In this document: in pieces, positions 22,927-34,418 of the stretch
Numbering within the stretch: the first letter of the stretch is position 1
Layout: each line of letters starts with the position of its first letter
Source of the DNA: Heliocidaris erythrogramma
Lineage: Eukaryota > Echinodermata > Echinoidea > Camarodonta > Echinometridae
Reading direction: 5' to 3'
DNA length: 64,000 nucleotides
Assembly (NCBI GenBank): GCA_025617745.1
Contig: CM046857.1
Span: forward strand, 27,870,094-27,934,093
Notes under the pieces: model-generated
Seen by the model: only the letters and a program-made list of their open reading frames with translations
The model's database searches: none
Told to the model about the DNA's origin: nothing
Made by a program: the position numbers and the translations under genes

Positions 22927-23091
22927 GTTAGTTCAATCATTCTTTTTAGCTCCCATGCCTGCCTTGACGCTTTAATCGAATCTTGGAGTAAATACCTCGA
23001 CGGTCAGTTGTTGCATTTGAAACTCGTTTTTGCCAAAAGCAGTGTCGATATCGACGTCGGTATTCTGTATTTCCCTTTTCATCACTACATC

Positions 23092-24099
23092 ATGCAAAGT
23101 CCAATGAATATCACTCCATCTGGCATCCCTAACGTAAGCGAAGTAGACAACGCTCTGCCATTACCTACTCTGATTGTTTACATTTCATTTAGCACACTTG
23201 GAATTCTCGGAAACGGACTTGTCCTTTATGTAATTGCAAGAGTAAAGGAGCTTCAAGATACAACTAATTTATTCATTGTCAACCAATCGGTTATAGACGG
23301 CACCTCTTCGCTACTCCTCCTTGCCAATTTCGTATTGCCTAAACCACCTCTCCCAAAAGAGAATCTAATACTGGCAAGGTTTCTTTGTGGCTTTTGGTAC
23401 ACTCAGTATCCATACTGGGCAACATATATAGCTACGTTAGTCAATTTGCTTATCCTGACTTTGGAGAGATATTGCGCTGTGGTCTATCCTATAAGATACA
23501 GAAGGCATGTCAAGTATAAACTGGTAATCGTTTGTTCCCTCATTCCATGGATCCTTGGCTTTCTTCACATGAGCTACCTGATTACTTTAGCAGAGGTGGA
23601 AGATCAGTCGTGTTTATTGTTCATGTGGCCCAATGAAATAATGCAACCAGCGATGGGGATCTACACATTCACTATGTATTTCATCGTCACCTTTTCCGTC
23701 ATGTTTTACATGTACGTTCGCATCTTACAAAAGCTGCGCGAGAGACCAGGCACAGCTGTAGGATCCGTTCATCAGGTCAAAGACTACAGAGAAATCGCCC
23801 GGAGGAATGCAGCAAAGACGATGCTGTCTTTGAGCCTTTGTTACGCTATCTGCTGGGCACCTAACCAATTCACCTACCTTCTCTACTGCGTCGGAGTCGA
23901 CATCGATCTTGATGGGACATTCTATTACGTAACAGTCTGTATTGCTTTCATCAACATGTGGATCAATCCGTTTGTCTATACATTTCAGTATCATAAATTC
24001 CAAAATGGACTTAAGATAGTCTTTGGCTGCCCAAGACGTACTCCTGATGTCCAAGTACAATCCATATATAGCACAGATATGCCGTCATCTCAAGTCTAA
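23092..24099 (+). CDS. Class A (rhodopsin-family) G protein-coupled receptor, orphan
   Basis: A single-exon 335-residue seven-transmembrane receptor of the plasma membrane, expected to signal through heterotrimeric G proteins. Visible motifs: two N-glycosylation sequons in the short N-terminus (N6-I-T, N14-V-S), GILGNG in TM1 (N41), D69 in TM2, C99 at the top of TM3 paired with C174 in extracellular loop 2, ERY (125-127) at the TM3 base, CWAP (254-257) in TM6 and NPFVY (292-296) in TM7. The cytoplasmic end carries a Cys in GCPRR (possible palmitoylation) and finishes SSQV, which fits a class I PDZ-ligand. The frame is open upstream to a stop at 22924, but the first in-frame ATG is 23092. A CAG at 23005-23007 could be a splice acceptor, so an upstream coding exon cannot be excluded. 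Ligand unknown. Intronless receptors of this type are greatly expanded in sea urchins (surreal-GPCR literature), which is the best guess for its group. Confidence in the superfamily is very high. Confidence 0.95.
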   Translation: MQSPMNITPSGIPNVSEVDNALPLPTLIVYISFSTLGILGNGLVLYVIARVKELQDTTNLFIVNQSVIDGTSSLLLLANFVLPKPPLPKENLILARFLCGFWYTQYPYWATYIATLVNLLILTLERYCAVVYPIRYRRHVKYKLVIVCSLIPWILGFLHMSYLITLAEVEDQSCLLFMWPNEIMQPAMGIYTFTMYFIVTFSVMFYMYVRILQKLRERPGTAVGSVHQVKDYREIARRNAAKTMLSLSLCYAICWAPNQFTYLLYCVGVDIDLDGTFYYVTVCIAFINMWINPFVYTFQYHKFQNGLKIVFGCPRRTPDVQVQSIYSTDMPSSQV

Positions 24100-25350
24100 G
24101 CTTTCTACTTCAAAGTAAGTTGCAAGGCAAAGGAACGGGTCATTAGGTGATTGCTGACACATCATACGAACTCCTACTCTTTTAACGACACAAGGGCCGA
24201 TGGGATGGGGGGGGGGGGGGGCGGGGGGCGTAAGGATATGAAGATTCGTAATTGGCATTAGCCATGATACTTCTAAAAATTTCACGTCTTTTATGTGTCA
24301 CCACTGTAGCCAGTATTATATCCCATCACCAATACGACGTGTTAAACAAAAAGCAACAAAAACAATGACAATTTTTATCGTTAATAACTACATAATTACA
24401 ACTCGCATCAGACGGACGTTTTCAAATGGTAGACAAAAAGGGGTGTCAAATATATCAGTTGATATTTCTTAAAATAGTGCTCTAAATGTTTGATTAGATC
24501 TCCCGTTTTTTGAAATATCAAGGTTAAAATATCTAAGTGTAACAGTAATTGATTAAAAAACAAACAAACATTACCATTGTGTATCGCACATGCCATTTCT
24601 GCCAAATTTTGACTTTGGGTTACAAAATGTTCTGGAATTCTCGCTACCTCATATATTTATGCAATTTTCGACGTAGAGGGCAATATTATGCATGGAAATG
24701 GTCTGCATCTTCGTTAACTTCACTTCCGGTCCGTATTGAAATACTACGGCTTATGAATAATATGAGTGCTAAAATGCTTAATTTTTGGATCGCATGACAT
24801 AAACCAAATTTGAAAATGCAACCTATTGTCTCAATAAATCATGATGATATCTTTTCAAACATGTCGGTTAATTTATACTCAAACTCGAGGATTTTTGTAA
24901 TACCTGTGTACATTTTCAATGCAAAAAGACAAACAATTGTCGACCCAATCGGGATATTGTCAGCACTGCGCATGCGTGGGTTGCATGACAAACGCCATCT
25001 GTTGGCGAAATTTCGTATTTGGGGTAGCGAGAATTTCAGCTGCAATTCACAATGGCAACTGTTGTGTTCTGAATTACTTATTGATACACATTCTGTGGGC
25101 TTGATTTTTAAAAAAGTGAAAATTGTATTAAATATTCAGGGCATTCTTTTAAGGAAAATATTCAAGAAAATATTATGAAACTGCTGCCAATAGATATGAA
25201 GCCCGTCAACTTTACAATTTAGAAATGGTAGTCTCATATAACTTATAATTTTTAAATATTAAAAACGCTTTTTGTTATAGTGCTTTTATCTACACCTATT
25301 ACATAGCGTTTTGATCATGTTGATGATATAAGTAATCCATAATCCACAAC
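24100..25350. other. Downstream of GPCR, no gene
   Basis: A G-run with one C interruption lies at about 24207-24227. GAATTCTCGCTACC near 24634 and its inverse GGTAGCGAGAATTTC near 25022 are weakly matching inverted segments, possibly an old repeat. No exon is recognised. Confidence 0.4.
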
Positions 25351-25353
25351 TGG

Positions 25354-25460
25354 ACGTTGTGGCGTGCGCCTGTAATCCAGCGAATAGTGGAAGTTATAAA
25401 CTGATTCAGCGGACCCAGTTTCAAAACCGAGACACGTCTTTCGTATGGTGACGTTAAAGG
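25354..25460 (+). ncRNA. Possible 7SL (SRP RNA)-like fragment
   Basis: GTTGTGGCGTGCGCCTGTAA followed by TCCAGC (25354-25380) closely resembles the conserved 5' Alu-domain sequence of metazoan 7SL RNA. Downstream ATTCAGCGGACCCAG and, at 25445-25470, TATGGTGACG and GGTCCCC also resemble 7SL landmarks, but with large gaps. If genuine it is a decayed retro-copy, not a working gene, since spacing is wrong and the length is short. A chance match to the 5' motif remains possible. Confidence 0.35.
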
Positions 25461-25499
25461 TTGGTCCCCAGACGTAAATAATCATATCTGATTCATACA

Positions 25500-26420
25500 C
25501 GTTTGAAAAAACTAATTACATATTTAACATCAGGACGAAGAAGTTGGCGGGGAAGGAGGATCAAAGCACAAGTTCCCCGGAAAATTTCTAAAATTCAAAT
25601 TCCGATCAAGTTGTATTCTCCCTGCTCCTATATATTTTGCTTTCGCTATGTTATATATTAAATGGGGCATTTCCAAAATCACACATTTCACTCATACCTC
25701 TCCAACATTGTCCAAGGCCTGGTAATTTGTGGTTAATGTTAAACGAAATGTAAAAGCTCCTTCCATTTTCTTTCCTCCTGTTAAATTTTGAAATTCTGCA
25801 GGTAGTATTGAATATCATTCACTTAGAATTATTATAAATTCGTCATATTTGACAGACGTTCATTAGTAATATGTTCATCAGTACCGTTCTAATTACATAT
25901 CGCGACTATATTTGCGGAGTTGACACTATTGTTTTCTAACATGACAGACTTGACACAATTATGATATCTGACTGTAATCATGGGTCCCTATAATTATCTC
26001 CAGCGTGGTTTCAACTTTGTCATCTCCAGTAGACATTAAATGCTGTTTTTATTATAATAACATATTGGTTCGTGTCACGGCTTCCCCCTTACAATCAACT
26101 TGAAATGCACCTAGTATAATCATTCCGAGGCTCGATAATATCACAATGGAATCAAGTTTACTCAAGGTTGTATTATCACATTAATGTGTTAATGTGGAAG
26201 TGAGGAGTTTTCTGTCACCCATTGTAACATTATTCGTTGATTTAAAAACAGTAGAGTAGTTCAGTATTCAGGACGTTACATCAAACTAAGATCCGCATTG
26301 TATTCAGATTTTGAACAAATTTCACAAAAACTATGCATTTCTTATCATTGACAAATAGATGGTATATCTTATACGTTACCCAGGATTATAAAAATTATAT
26401 CATGAAATCGGGAAATAAAT
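25500..26420. other. Intergenic, nothing recognised
   Basis: AT-rich, with no repeats or frames worth calling. Confidence 0.4.
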
Positions 26421-26451
26421 TAACATGAAAGACAAACATATATTAAATGAT

Positions 26452-26680
26452 TATAATGATAATAATGATAATAATACTACTACTACTACTACTGCTACTA
26501 CTACTACTACTAATAATAATAATAATAATAATGATAATAATAATAATAACAATAATAATAATAATAATAAAGAAATAATAATACTGATAATAATGATAAT
26601 AATAAATAATGATAATAATAACAGTAACAGTAACAATAATACTTATAGTAGTGATAATGATAATTGTAATGAATATCAGC
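26452..26680. repeat. ACT/AAT triplet microsatellite
   Basis: An imperfect (ACT)n segment followed by (AAT)n and GAT variants over about 230 bp. Asn-rich frames here are artefacts. Confidence 0.95.
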
Positions 26681-27382
26681 AGGGCCCACAGCTTGATACA
26701 TTAATCAGATTATACTGAGATCCTAGATTTGGTCGGTAAAATTACTTGGACTTGCCCTAGTAAATCAGTTAGCACGACTAAATACATTTGTTGCTTCAGA
26801 TGTGAAATAAATTCACGGATCAGAAAAGATTTATCCAAATTCATCCAATGGTAAAATGTGAATAGGCATATTTTTCGTATAACACTCCCTTTCAATGTAA
26901 TCAAATCGAACAATTTTAAAATATTTTAATGTTTTTCATATTCATCTGTGTTTATATTTTTATGCGCATCTATAACTTGATGTTCACGTAAGGTTTACAC
27001 ACATTTTGAAACTTTTAATTGTATTTATAGAAAGATGCGTTCTGGTGAAATATCTATTGGTTTTGTATTATTGTCTAATTTTAGAATGTTTACTTACTTA
27101 CACGCATACGCATGCTTTATATTAACAATCAGTTAGAATAGACCATCAAGCCATCAAACATGATTTTTCTTTTGATTGACTAAATGAGGCAAAGATAGTA
27201 ATCATGACATTTTGGTTGAACGAATTTTCAAAATCCCTGCCTCTGGTTTATCTTTCTGTCAATTTGCATTATGTATCTGTGGATTAAAAATATGTTTGCT
27301 AAATAACGCTATTTGTATTTTCGATTAATTTTCCATACCCGGCTCACTTGAGGCCTCATTCAGATTGCGCCAGGAACTGCGC
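26681..27382. other. Intergenic, nothing recognised
   Basis: AT-rich sequence ending at the Harbinger-like element. No gene support. Confidence 0.4.
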
Positions 27383-27385
27383 TAA

Positions 27386-28134
27386 TGGCCCAGTCACAAT
27401 GTGGGCGATCTGTCGGGGATTAGTTTTGGCCGGGGGTCGTCGTAGAAAATAAAGAATCTTGAACAATCCTAGCAATAATCCTAATAAAAGTGGAGCAGTC
27501 ACATTGTCTGAGATTTTGTCAAGGATTTTGACCGGTTTTGTCGAAAAATCGTGGGATTAGCCTCCGATCGCCTCCGATTGCATCGGAGGGGATCGGAGAC
27601 GATATCTGCGAGCGTCTTTTCTTTAAAAAAATTTCCCCCTGGGTATATGTGGGGGAAAAGGAGGGCTTATATACACGGCGATTTACTACGATTCCACCGT
27701 ACGATTCGTCGGAGACGATCACAGAAAGCGTACGAATCCTCGCAGGGCGCCTCCGATTCAGTCGGAGGGCGCCGGAGACTACTCGCAGACATTGAATCTC
27801 AACCTGAATTTCCAATCCCACACAGAATCTTGCGACTAGTCTCAGATTATTCGGAGGACGCCTCCGATTAATCGGAGGGCATCGTAGGTCATCGGAGATT
27901 ATGTCTGGGATGCCCAAAATGGGTGAAAAATCTTGCGAGCAATCTTAAAATTTTAAGTTCAAATTTGGGGACCGCGACGGGAGTGGCGATGCCTAAAAAA
28001 TCTGCGACAAGCCGCAGGCGTCCGGAGAGCGCCTCCGACGGGTGCAAAATCGTGAGATCTGTCTCAAGATTTTGTTAAAATTTCCCGGGTTTTACCCATC
28101 GCCGACGCATCGCAACTGATTTGTGACTGGCCCA
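27386..28134. mobile_element. Harbinger-like non-autonomous transposon, TAA target duplication
   Basis: Ends are TGGCCCAGTCACAA on the left and TTGTGACTGGCCCA on the right (13 of 14 complementary). They are flanked by TAA at 27383-27385 and 28135-28137. A 3-bp TWA duplication and GGCC-type TIRs are the signature of PIF/Harbinger. The 749-bp interior is GC-rich and full of short opposed repeats of CGCCTCCGAT and ATCGGAGG, so it folds extensively. Arg/Ser-rich frames on both strands reflect this repetition. No DDE transposase or Myb-like protein is seen. Confidence 0.8.
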
Positions 28135-28137
28135 TAA

Positions 28138-28290
28138 ACAAAATCGTAGAGGCTACGGAGACCGTGAATCCGTACGAAAATCGTACGATCGTCGTATGCC
28201 ACCCCAGGGAGATTTTGCGATTTAGAGGGATACGATCAGTTTACGGTCACCCTACGATGATCGTAGACCAAATGTAAATGGGGCATTACT
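28138..28290. repeat. Inverted CGTACGA/TCGTACG-rich segment
   Basis: Immediately after the Harbinger-like element, GTACGAAAATCGTACGATCG and further CGTA/TACG motifs (28170-28270) form opposed repeats. This may be a second small element next to the first. Confidence 0.45.
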
Positions 28291-28670
28291 GACTAGTGTG
28301 ATAATGTTTGTGAAAAGTGGTGTACTAGCTACAGAACAGGGAGCATGATGGAACGTGCACATAGTCGAATGGTGAAAAGGGGGAGGAGTGGAACAGAGTC
28401 ATGGCGACAACGGGAAAACTGGGAAAGGGAATGTGAAGAGAAGATGACATGACTCCCTCGGAGGCCCCCCCCCCCCCTAATCCATGGCTTTACTCATTTC
28501 ATCCACCGAGTATTACGATTTCAAAATGACAACCTATTTTAAAGATATCGAGAGTGACGCAACCCCTCCCTCCTTCCATGATGACTTATAAATCATAATA
28601 ATAATTGGTTCCTCTTCACCCAGGCTAGCCACATGAGTATCTTTCTGAAAGCTCTGCAATTATTATTACA

Positions 28671-29251
28671 TTTCAGAATGCTACGTCTTACACAACTGAT
28701 CATAACTTTGTAGGTTTTATAGCTTGGATCCCTGTGAAATTCAAACGAACATTTTACGACGTTGCCTTTCAACATCAAACGCCAGTTGTATATTTGAGAC
28801 AGCCTATATAACCTTTCAAAGGCTAATGATTCTACGGTGACCCTATGCCATTTGACGCCGGATCCGCCTGCCTTTTTCACTTTCTGAATTACAAACCCTA
28901 TTTCTTTTCTTGAATTAAGAACTTATGAATTATTGATCTTAATTCTTTTACACCCAGTTTATGACAATAATTGATGTAAATTTGAGAACTTGATATGAAA
29001 TGTTCAGACGATTATTATACGCTCATTGTACACTGATGCTATCCAATGCACCTTTGTAACATTTCAGAATGCTACCTCTACCTCTTATAGCTTCATAGCT
29101 TGGATCCTTGTGAAATTGAAATGAAATTTAGTTGATAATATTACAACAAAATTATCTACAACATTTTACGATGTTGCCCATCAACATCAAACTACAGTTG
29201 TATATTTTAGACAGCCTGTATAACCTTTCAAAGGCTAATAATTTTTTGCCC
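28671..29251. repeat. Direct duplication, about 390-bp offset
   Basis: Shared landmarks are CATTTCAGAATGCTAC (28671 and 29062), CATAGCTTGGATCC(T/C)TGTGAA, ACATTTTACGA(C/T)GTTGCC, CATCAAAC, AGTTGTATATTT and ACCTTTCAAAGGCTAAT. Copy 2 has about 30 extra bases in the middle. No coding potential. Confidence 0.8.
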
Positions 29252-30520
29252 AATATCTTCTACCTGATGGCTTACCCTTCACATATTCATACCTACACTT
29301 TTTTCAATGATCTTTATTAATGATTCCATGAAATACAAATTATACAATTAACATATTCTCTTTGAATGTTTAAAAAAAATGAACAAATAAAATACTTTAT
29401 CATCACTTAAATAATTATCATGCAAAATATTCTTCCTCTGGAATGTAAAATCAATCTAATGAATGTACATTTCCAATTTTGTAACTGAATTGAAATTATT
29501 CCATACATGATTATATAAGATTTAAACCTATTAGTATGATGATGTATATCCAAACAAAGTGAACAAATCATAATTTTACGGAATCTATTATAAACAAACA
29601 AACGACCAAGACCCCTTCCTACCACATATACCCCTACCTACCCATTCCCTCCGAAACTACCACTTCTCAGCCTAAACCTAGGTAGAAACCTTCCATACCT
29701 CCCACCCACACTTACTTCCCTAAAACCAGACATTTACTCACACACACCCACACATCCACGTTTACATGGCTTTACTTCCGAGGACAACTATTGTTCCTCT
29801 ATTGTTACTCGTCCTCGGACAGTCGACGGAATAAGGCATAAATTCATTGTTCGACGTTCGAGGACTATTGTCCGGCTTCCGAGGACCATTGTTGTCACGA
29901 TTTTTTTTTTGTTCTCTGTCCGAAAATGTCCTCGGACATAATGCTAAACAAACGCATGCAGTCACACACACTAACACTGCCTCTGTCTCCCCGTCTTTCC
30001 GTTTGGAAATGTTTCTCTTTTTTATGTATCGACGTTCTCGTTTTGAAATGATATTGTGGTGTACTTTCATTAATTGTAGTAATAAGTACTTTAAAAAGAC
30101 TCCAGGTTATATATCAATAAAAATAAATTTAAAAAAGGCCATACCCAACGTAAAGATATTAGAATATTAGTCTAAATATATGCACTTAGGTTAAAATGAC
30201 AGTTTTCTCACTTTATTAGTTTTCATGTAGGAAAACCCAAGAACATCACTGTAGCAATGATGTTCTTCAGTTCTTCTACACGAACATCCTTGTAGCAATG
30301 CAACACAAATATTTGCAATATTTTCTGAAGATATGTTCAGGTGTTTCAATTTACACTAAATTGCTTGGAACAAACGCATAAACATTTCAGTAAATCAGTT
30401 TTAGGGCAATAACGGCAACTCTGTCGTTAGCCGACACATGTAGCTTGACTAGGAGTAACTGTTCAAGAGATGGCGCACCCGTTTTTGGAATGCAAGCAAA
30501 TGTTGAAGTTTTTGTGCTAT
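29252..30520. other. Intergenic with scattered TCCGAGGAC motifs
   Basis: Between 29770 and 29940 the motif CCGAGGAC or its inverse appears about six times in a loose cluster. A near-palindrome AGAACATCA..TGATGTTCT lies at about 30240-30270. No gene is recognised. Confidence 0.45.
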
Positions 30521-30841
30521 AATAAGCCACTTCGGAGATGCAATCTGAGCATGAGCAGATAAAGGTCATCTGTACCAAATTCTAAAACCCACTGACACTA
30601 ATATTCGATATGTGCTCATGAATGTCATGTAATCATTATTCAATTATCCACTAATGGTGCATTCCATGATATCCAGGTGGAAGTATTTTTTTAAAGGGGG
30701 AAACAAAAGCTATTCATGAGGCACTTCTATCACTCCCAGAGTTATGTTTCTGAAGTGCACATAAAGGGACCCTCCATGTCTAAAATATCTGTGGATATTT
30801 GGGGTCATTTGTACCATGCGCTAACCCCGAACTGGCTTATT
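30521..30841 (-). mobile_element. AATAAGCCA MITE, copy 1
   Basis: A 321-bp unit with ends AATAAGCCACTTCGG and CCGAACTGGCTTATT (inverse of AATAAGCCAGTTCGG). About 90% identical in inverted orientation to 40425-40746. Interior blocks such as AGTGCATTCC/GGTGCATTCC and GATATCCAGGTGGAAGTAT are shared. No coding sequence and no clear target duplication. Confidence 0.88.
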
Positions 30842-31324
30842 CCTTAAATTCTCATCCATACCGTATGGTGTATGTAGATGTTAGCATGATTATAAGCACC
30901 ATCTAGACATTTGAGCAATGAATAAATGATTAAAAGTTTGTTTTTTTAGTGTTAATTCATTTTGTATCGGTGATCTCAAACGTTGACAAATTACTGTACA
31001 TTATATGGGCATAAAGTCTTGCATTAACAATAAGTGGTTTTAAATCATAACGATTCAGACAAAGCATATTCATACAAAATTATTTTTCAAAAATTATCAT
31101 TCTTCGTTATTAATTTTGCTGAAAAAGTGAAATATGAGTCATTGTTCCCTATAAATCTAAAATATTAATTCTACATTTTGCCACGTACTGGGAATCTACA
31201 TTTAACGGCATTTTTTTTGTGGTGATCGGTGCCATAATACAGGTAGCCTATTCGTTGATGTTTATGGCATACGAAACAGAATGCCAGTAGATGGCGTACT
31301 TTTCAGAGTGTATATGAGTTATTT

Positions 31325-31495
31325 GGTGTTGCAAGAAAGTTGCGATTGATTGCAAGTTGCAACTGATCGGTACTGACCAATCAAAATCATTGTTGCAAAC
31401 GCATCTTCTTGAATGGGCAGACCCTGAACCATTCAGAATGGTTGTTCTAATTTGCTTTACAATTTGCAATTGATTGCAACTTTCTTGCAACACCC
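31325..31495. mobile_element. 171-bp foldback MITE
   Basis: The left arm GGTGTTGCAAGAAAGTTGCG, continued by ATTGATTGCAA, is mirrored on the right by TTGCAATTGATTGCAACTTT then CTTGCAACACC. The whole element can fold as one hairpin. No coding sequence. Confidence 0.85.
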
Positions 31496-34418
31496 CATTA
31501 GTTTTGTGTACTAAACTATACATGTATCGTTTATTGCAGTATGTCCATAATATATGTATTTTCAGTTGTTCATACAATATGTAATAATGAGTGATTGTAA
31601 TACAATTTGAATTATACATTTAATGGGTGGTAAAACATTGATGGTACAGAATAGAAACATAAAAAAATAATAGAAAATGATAGTGTCTTTCCATGGGTCC
31701 GGATAAACGATTGTCGAGAGCGTTTACATTTACTTGTGTACTTGGTGGCTACAGACACATTTCTGATCTGTTTCGATTGTAATGGACGGGACGGGTTCTG
31801 CATTATATTTTCCCATTTAGACACATTACATGGTAGATTTTTTTCCGTAACCTTTCTTATTATGAATCATATATTTTTATCCTTCTCTGCTCAATGACAT
31901 TTTTCTTTGCTCTTCTTTTTCTTTGCACGAAATATGAGATAACTGGAGAAAAATCATACCATCATAGATTGGAATGTTTTATACAATTAGAAGAAAAATA
32001 AATCATGCCATGAATGCTTATCACTTCTACCTTTTAATATGTTATTGCTCTAACATTTATGTGTTCTTATATGCACGTTGTATTTCATCTGTAAAAATTC
32101 TGCTTAATAGCTGCAAGATAGATTTTAAATAAATGTAATTTTAAATTCAATCTCTCTCTCTCTCTTTCTCCTTAACATGCGTTCCCTTTCCTTATCTGTC
32201 TTTCTCCATCTCTATATCTTTCTCTCAATATACATCTGTTCATCAGCTTGTAGCATTTCCCTTTCCATGTCCATTGAATTAATATTGGACATGGAAACCT
32301 TTTTGTTCGAGAATAACGAGACAGAATTGCAAAATTGAAATCACAATATTTGGTTTACTACTGATAAATAAGAAACACTTTACATTGCACAATATAAAAT
32401 ATAAAAACCAAATTTAAAAATAGTAATTTGGTAGCACAAGTACAAAGAGTACTTCCTGCACACGTTGGCAAAATCAAACGTAACAGAAACACATTTTCAA
32501 GACAAATATGAATCAATGAGAGACCATCGTTGTAATTCAGTGGTAATCTTAAGTTCTGGTAATAACTCGAATCAAATGTTATCAAACCAAGTGAAATTTA
32601 CACTGAATGTTCGGGACTAAAATAAAGTGGACCTGTCGAATGAAATGTGGAGGAAAGTATAATTACTAAATAACGAGTAATAAAATATAAATAAAATAAT
32701 TATAAGCAAATACGATATGTGTTTTGCAGAGTGAATGTTATTTTAGCAAACCATGCTGTGTGATAAGAAACAAAATAAAAAACTTGAAATTAAATGTTCT
32801 CACCAAAATTCAAGATCAGCTTACAGAGCAAAACTTATTGCTATTGATAATTTGCATATCTAGCAATCACAGCGAATGAACATGTGTATGCTTAGAGTGT
32901 ACTGTAATTCAGAAAAAAAGAAAGAGAAGAAACGCCCAGATCTTCATATAAGATAATACCACGTGTGTAATAATCTAAAATAGATGAAGCAAATAAAAAT
33001 CCGAAAGTAGGAATTATGGGGTTTTTTCATGAACAGTAGCATGCGTAAAGCCAGATAAATATCTTACCGCCATGCTTATGCGCAATTGTATGTATCGTAT
33101 AGCAATCGCTATACAAGAAAGTGATCCCGAAGATTAAGACTCTGATTTAACATTATTGGAAAACATAAACAAAGACAATCCATATGCATGAATGCAGCAT
33201 TAAAGGCATCAGGTGTCTTTGTTTTTCTTTAGAGTGTGGATTATTGAAATAATAGTTTCTACTATTAGGTTATTTAAAAAGGTAAATAATATACATGAGT
33301 AAAATATTCCAACTTAATTATTTATAATTTCATTTTCGGTTAAAGTCTTATTTTAAAGCTGCAAGGTGGATAGCACGATCAAACTGAAAAGAAAGTAAGT
33401 GTTAAACATGCGATACAATGTGAAGGAAGTTTTCTTTCAAATGCCATTGCATAAAGCAGCATTATTTATTTTTCTAATTTATCACGTTTTTTTTAAATTA
33501 TATTTTAAAGGGATGACGCAGGTTACTTCCTTTTTTCTAAAGGTTTCTTAAGCCAGAAACTCATTGTGAAAACTCTCCGCGAATCTATGAAATGAAGGTA
33601 TAAGGAATCCCATTTCAAAGCTCTGCGAAATGCATTGTAATGTATTTTGACACCCATGCAAATATGCACATCATGTTAACATAGTGAAATAGTTATACCG
33701 TACAAAAAATGAAAATAATCTAACTGCATTGCGTGCACGGTAGTACGTGGTGAACAAACCATGCGTATAAAAAATCCAATACGTATACACGGGATACCAA
33801 AAAGAAAGACCAACATTGTTAAATGAACACAACAAAATAAGCTATAGTTAAATATTAAACGCATGCGTATGATGTGAAATAACAGCCATGTTATTTAAAA
33901 TAAACCCCAAAACATCTGATCAGAAAAATAATAGGGTTCGAAGGAATGGGGTGCTTCCAGAAACTGATAAAAAAGAATCCAAATGAAATAAAATATAGCC
34001 AAAACTGTGTTATCGGTGACATGTTAAACCGTACTTCGACCAAATTTTTAATCTGAAGACAAATGAACAGGTGGCATAATTCGTTAATGTCAAATTTGAA
34101 TATTCATACGGCTCGACAAAGTTTTAATGATAACCTCCTAAAAAGGCCTGATTAATAAAATCTGAATGGACAAATGTAAATATCATGACAATGTGCACGT
34201 TAAATCCAATACTTCAAATTGCGAGTGTAGAGTAGACGGCCAAGAGTTAATAGGCCTACCTTTGATTCAATGTTGCTCATTTAAGGCTCTGTTCATAGTA
34301 AGACAGTGATGATGGATTCGCTTTTCAAAAATTAATGAAGGCACATCGTAAAGAAAATTGGACTACAAATTATATTCATTAAATTGGCATTTTGATATGC
34401 CTACCACATGACACAATA
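31496..34418. other. Gene-poor AT-rich stretch
   Basis: About 2.9 kb between the MITE and the minus-strand gene. A CT microsatellite lies at about 32150-32170. No frame has support. The 3' untranslated part of the gene ending at 34419 is presumably within the last few hundred bases, but no clear minus-strand AATAAA close to the stop could be chosen. Confidence 0.45.

Noticed and set aside
23008..23091. Longer GPCR N-terminus starting at 23008
   Set aside because: The codon at 23008 is TTG, not ATG; the first in-frame ATG is at 23092.
27519..27917. Arg-rich frames on both strands
   Set aside because: They lie inside the palindrome-rich Harbinger-like element; composition reflects repeated CTCCGAT modules.
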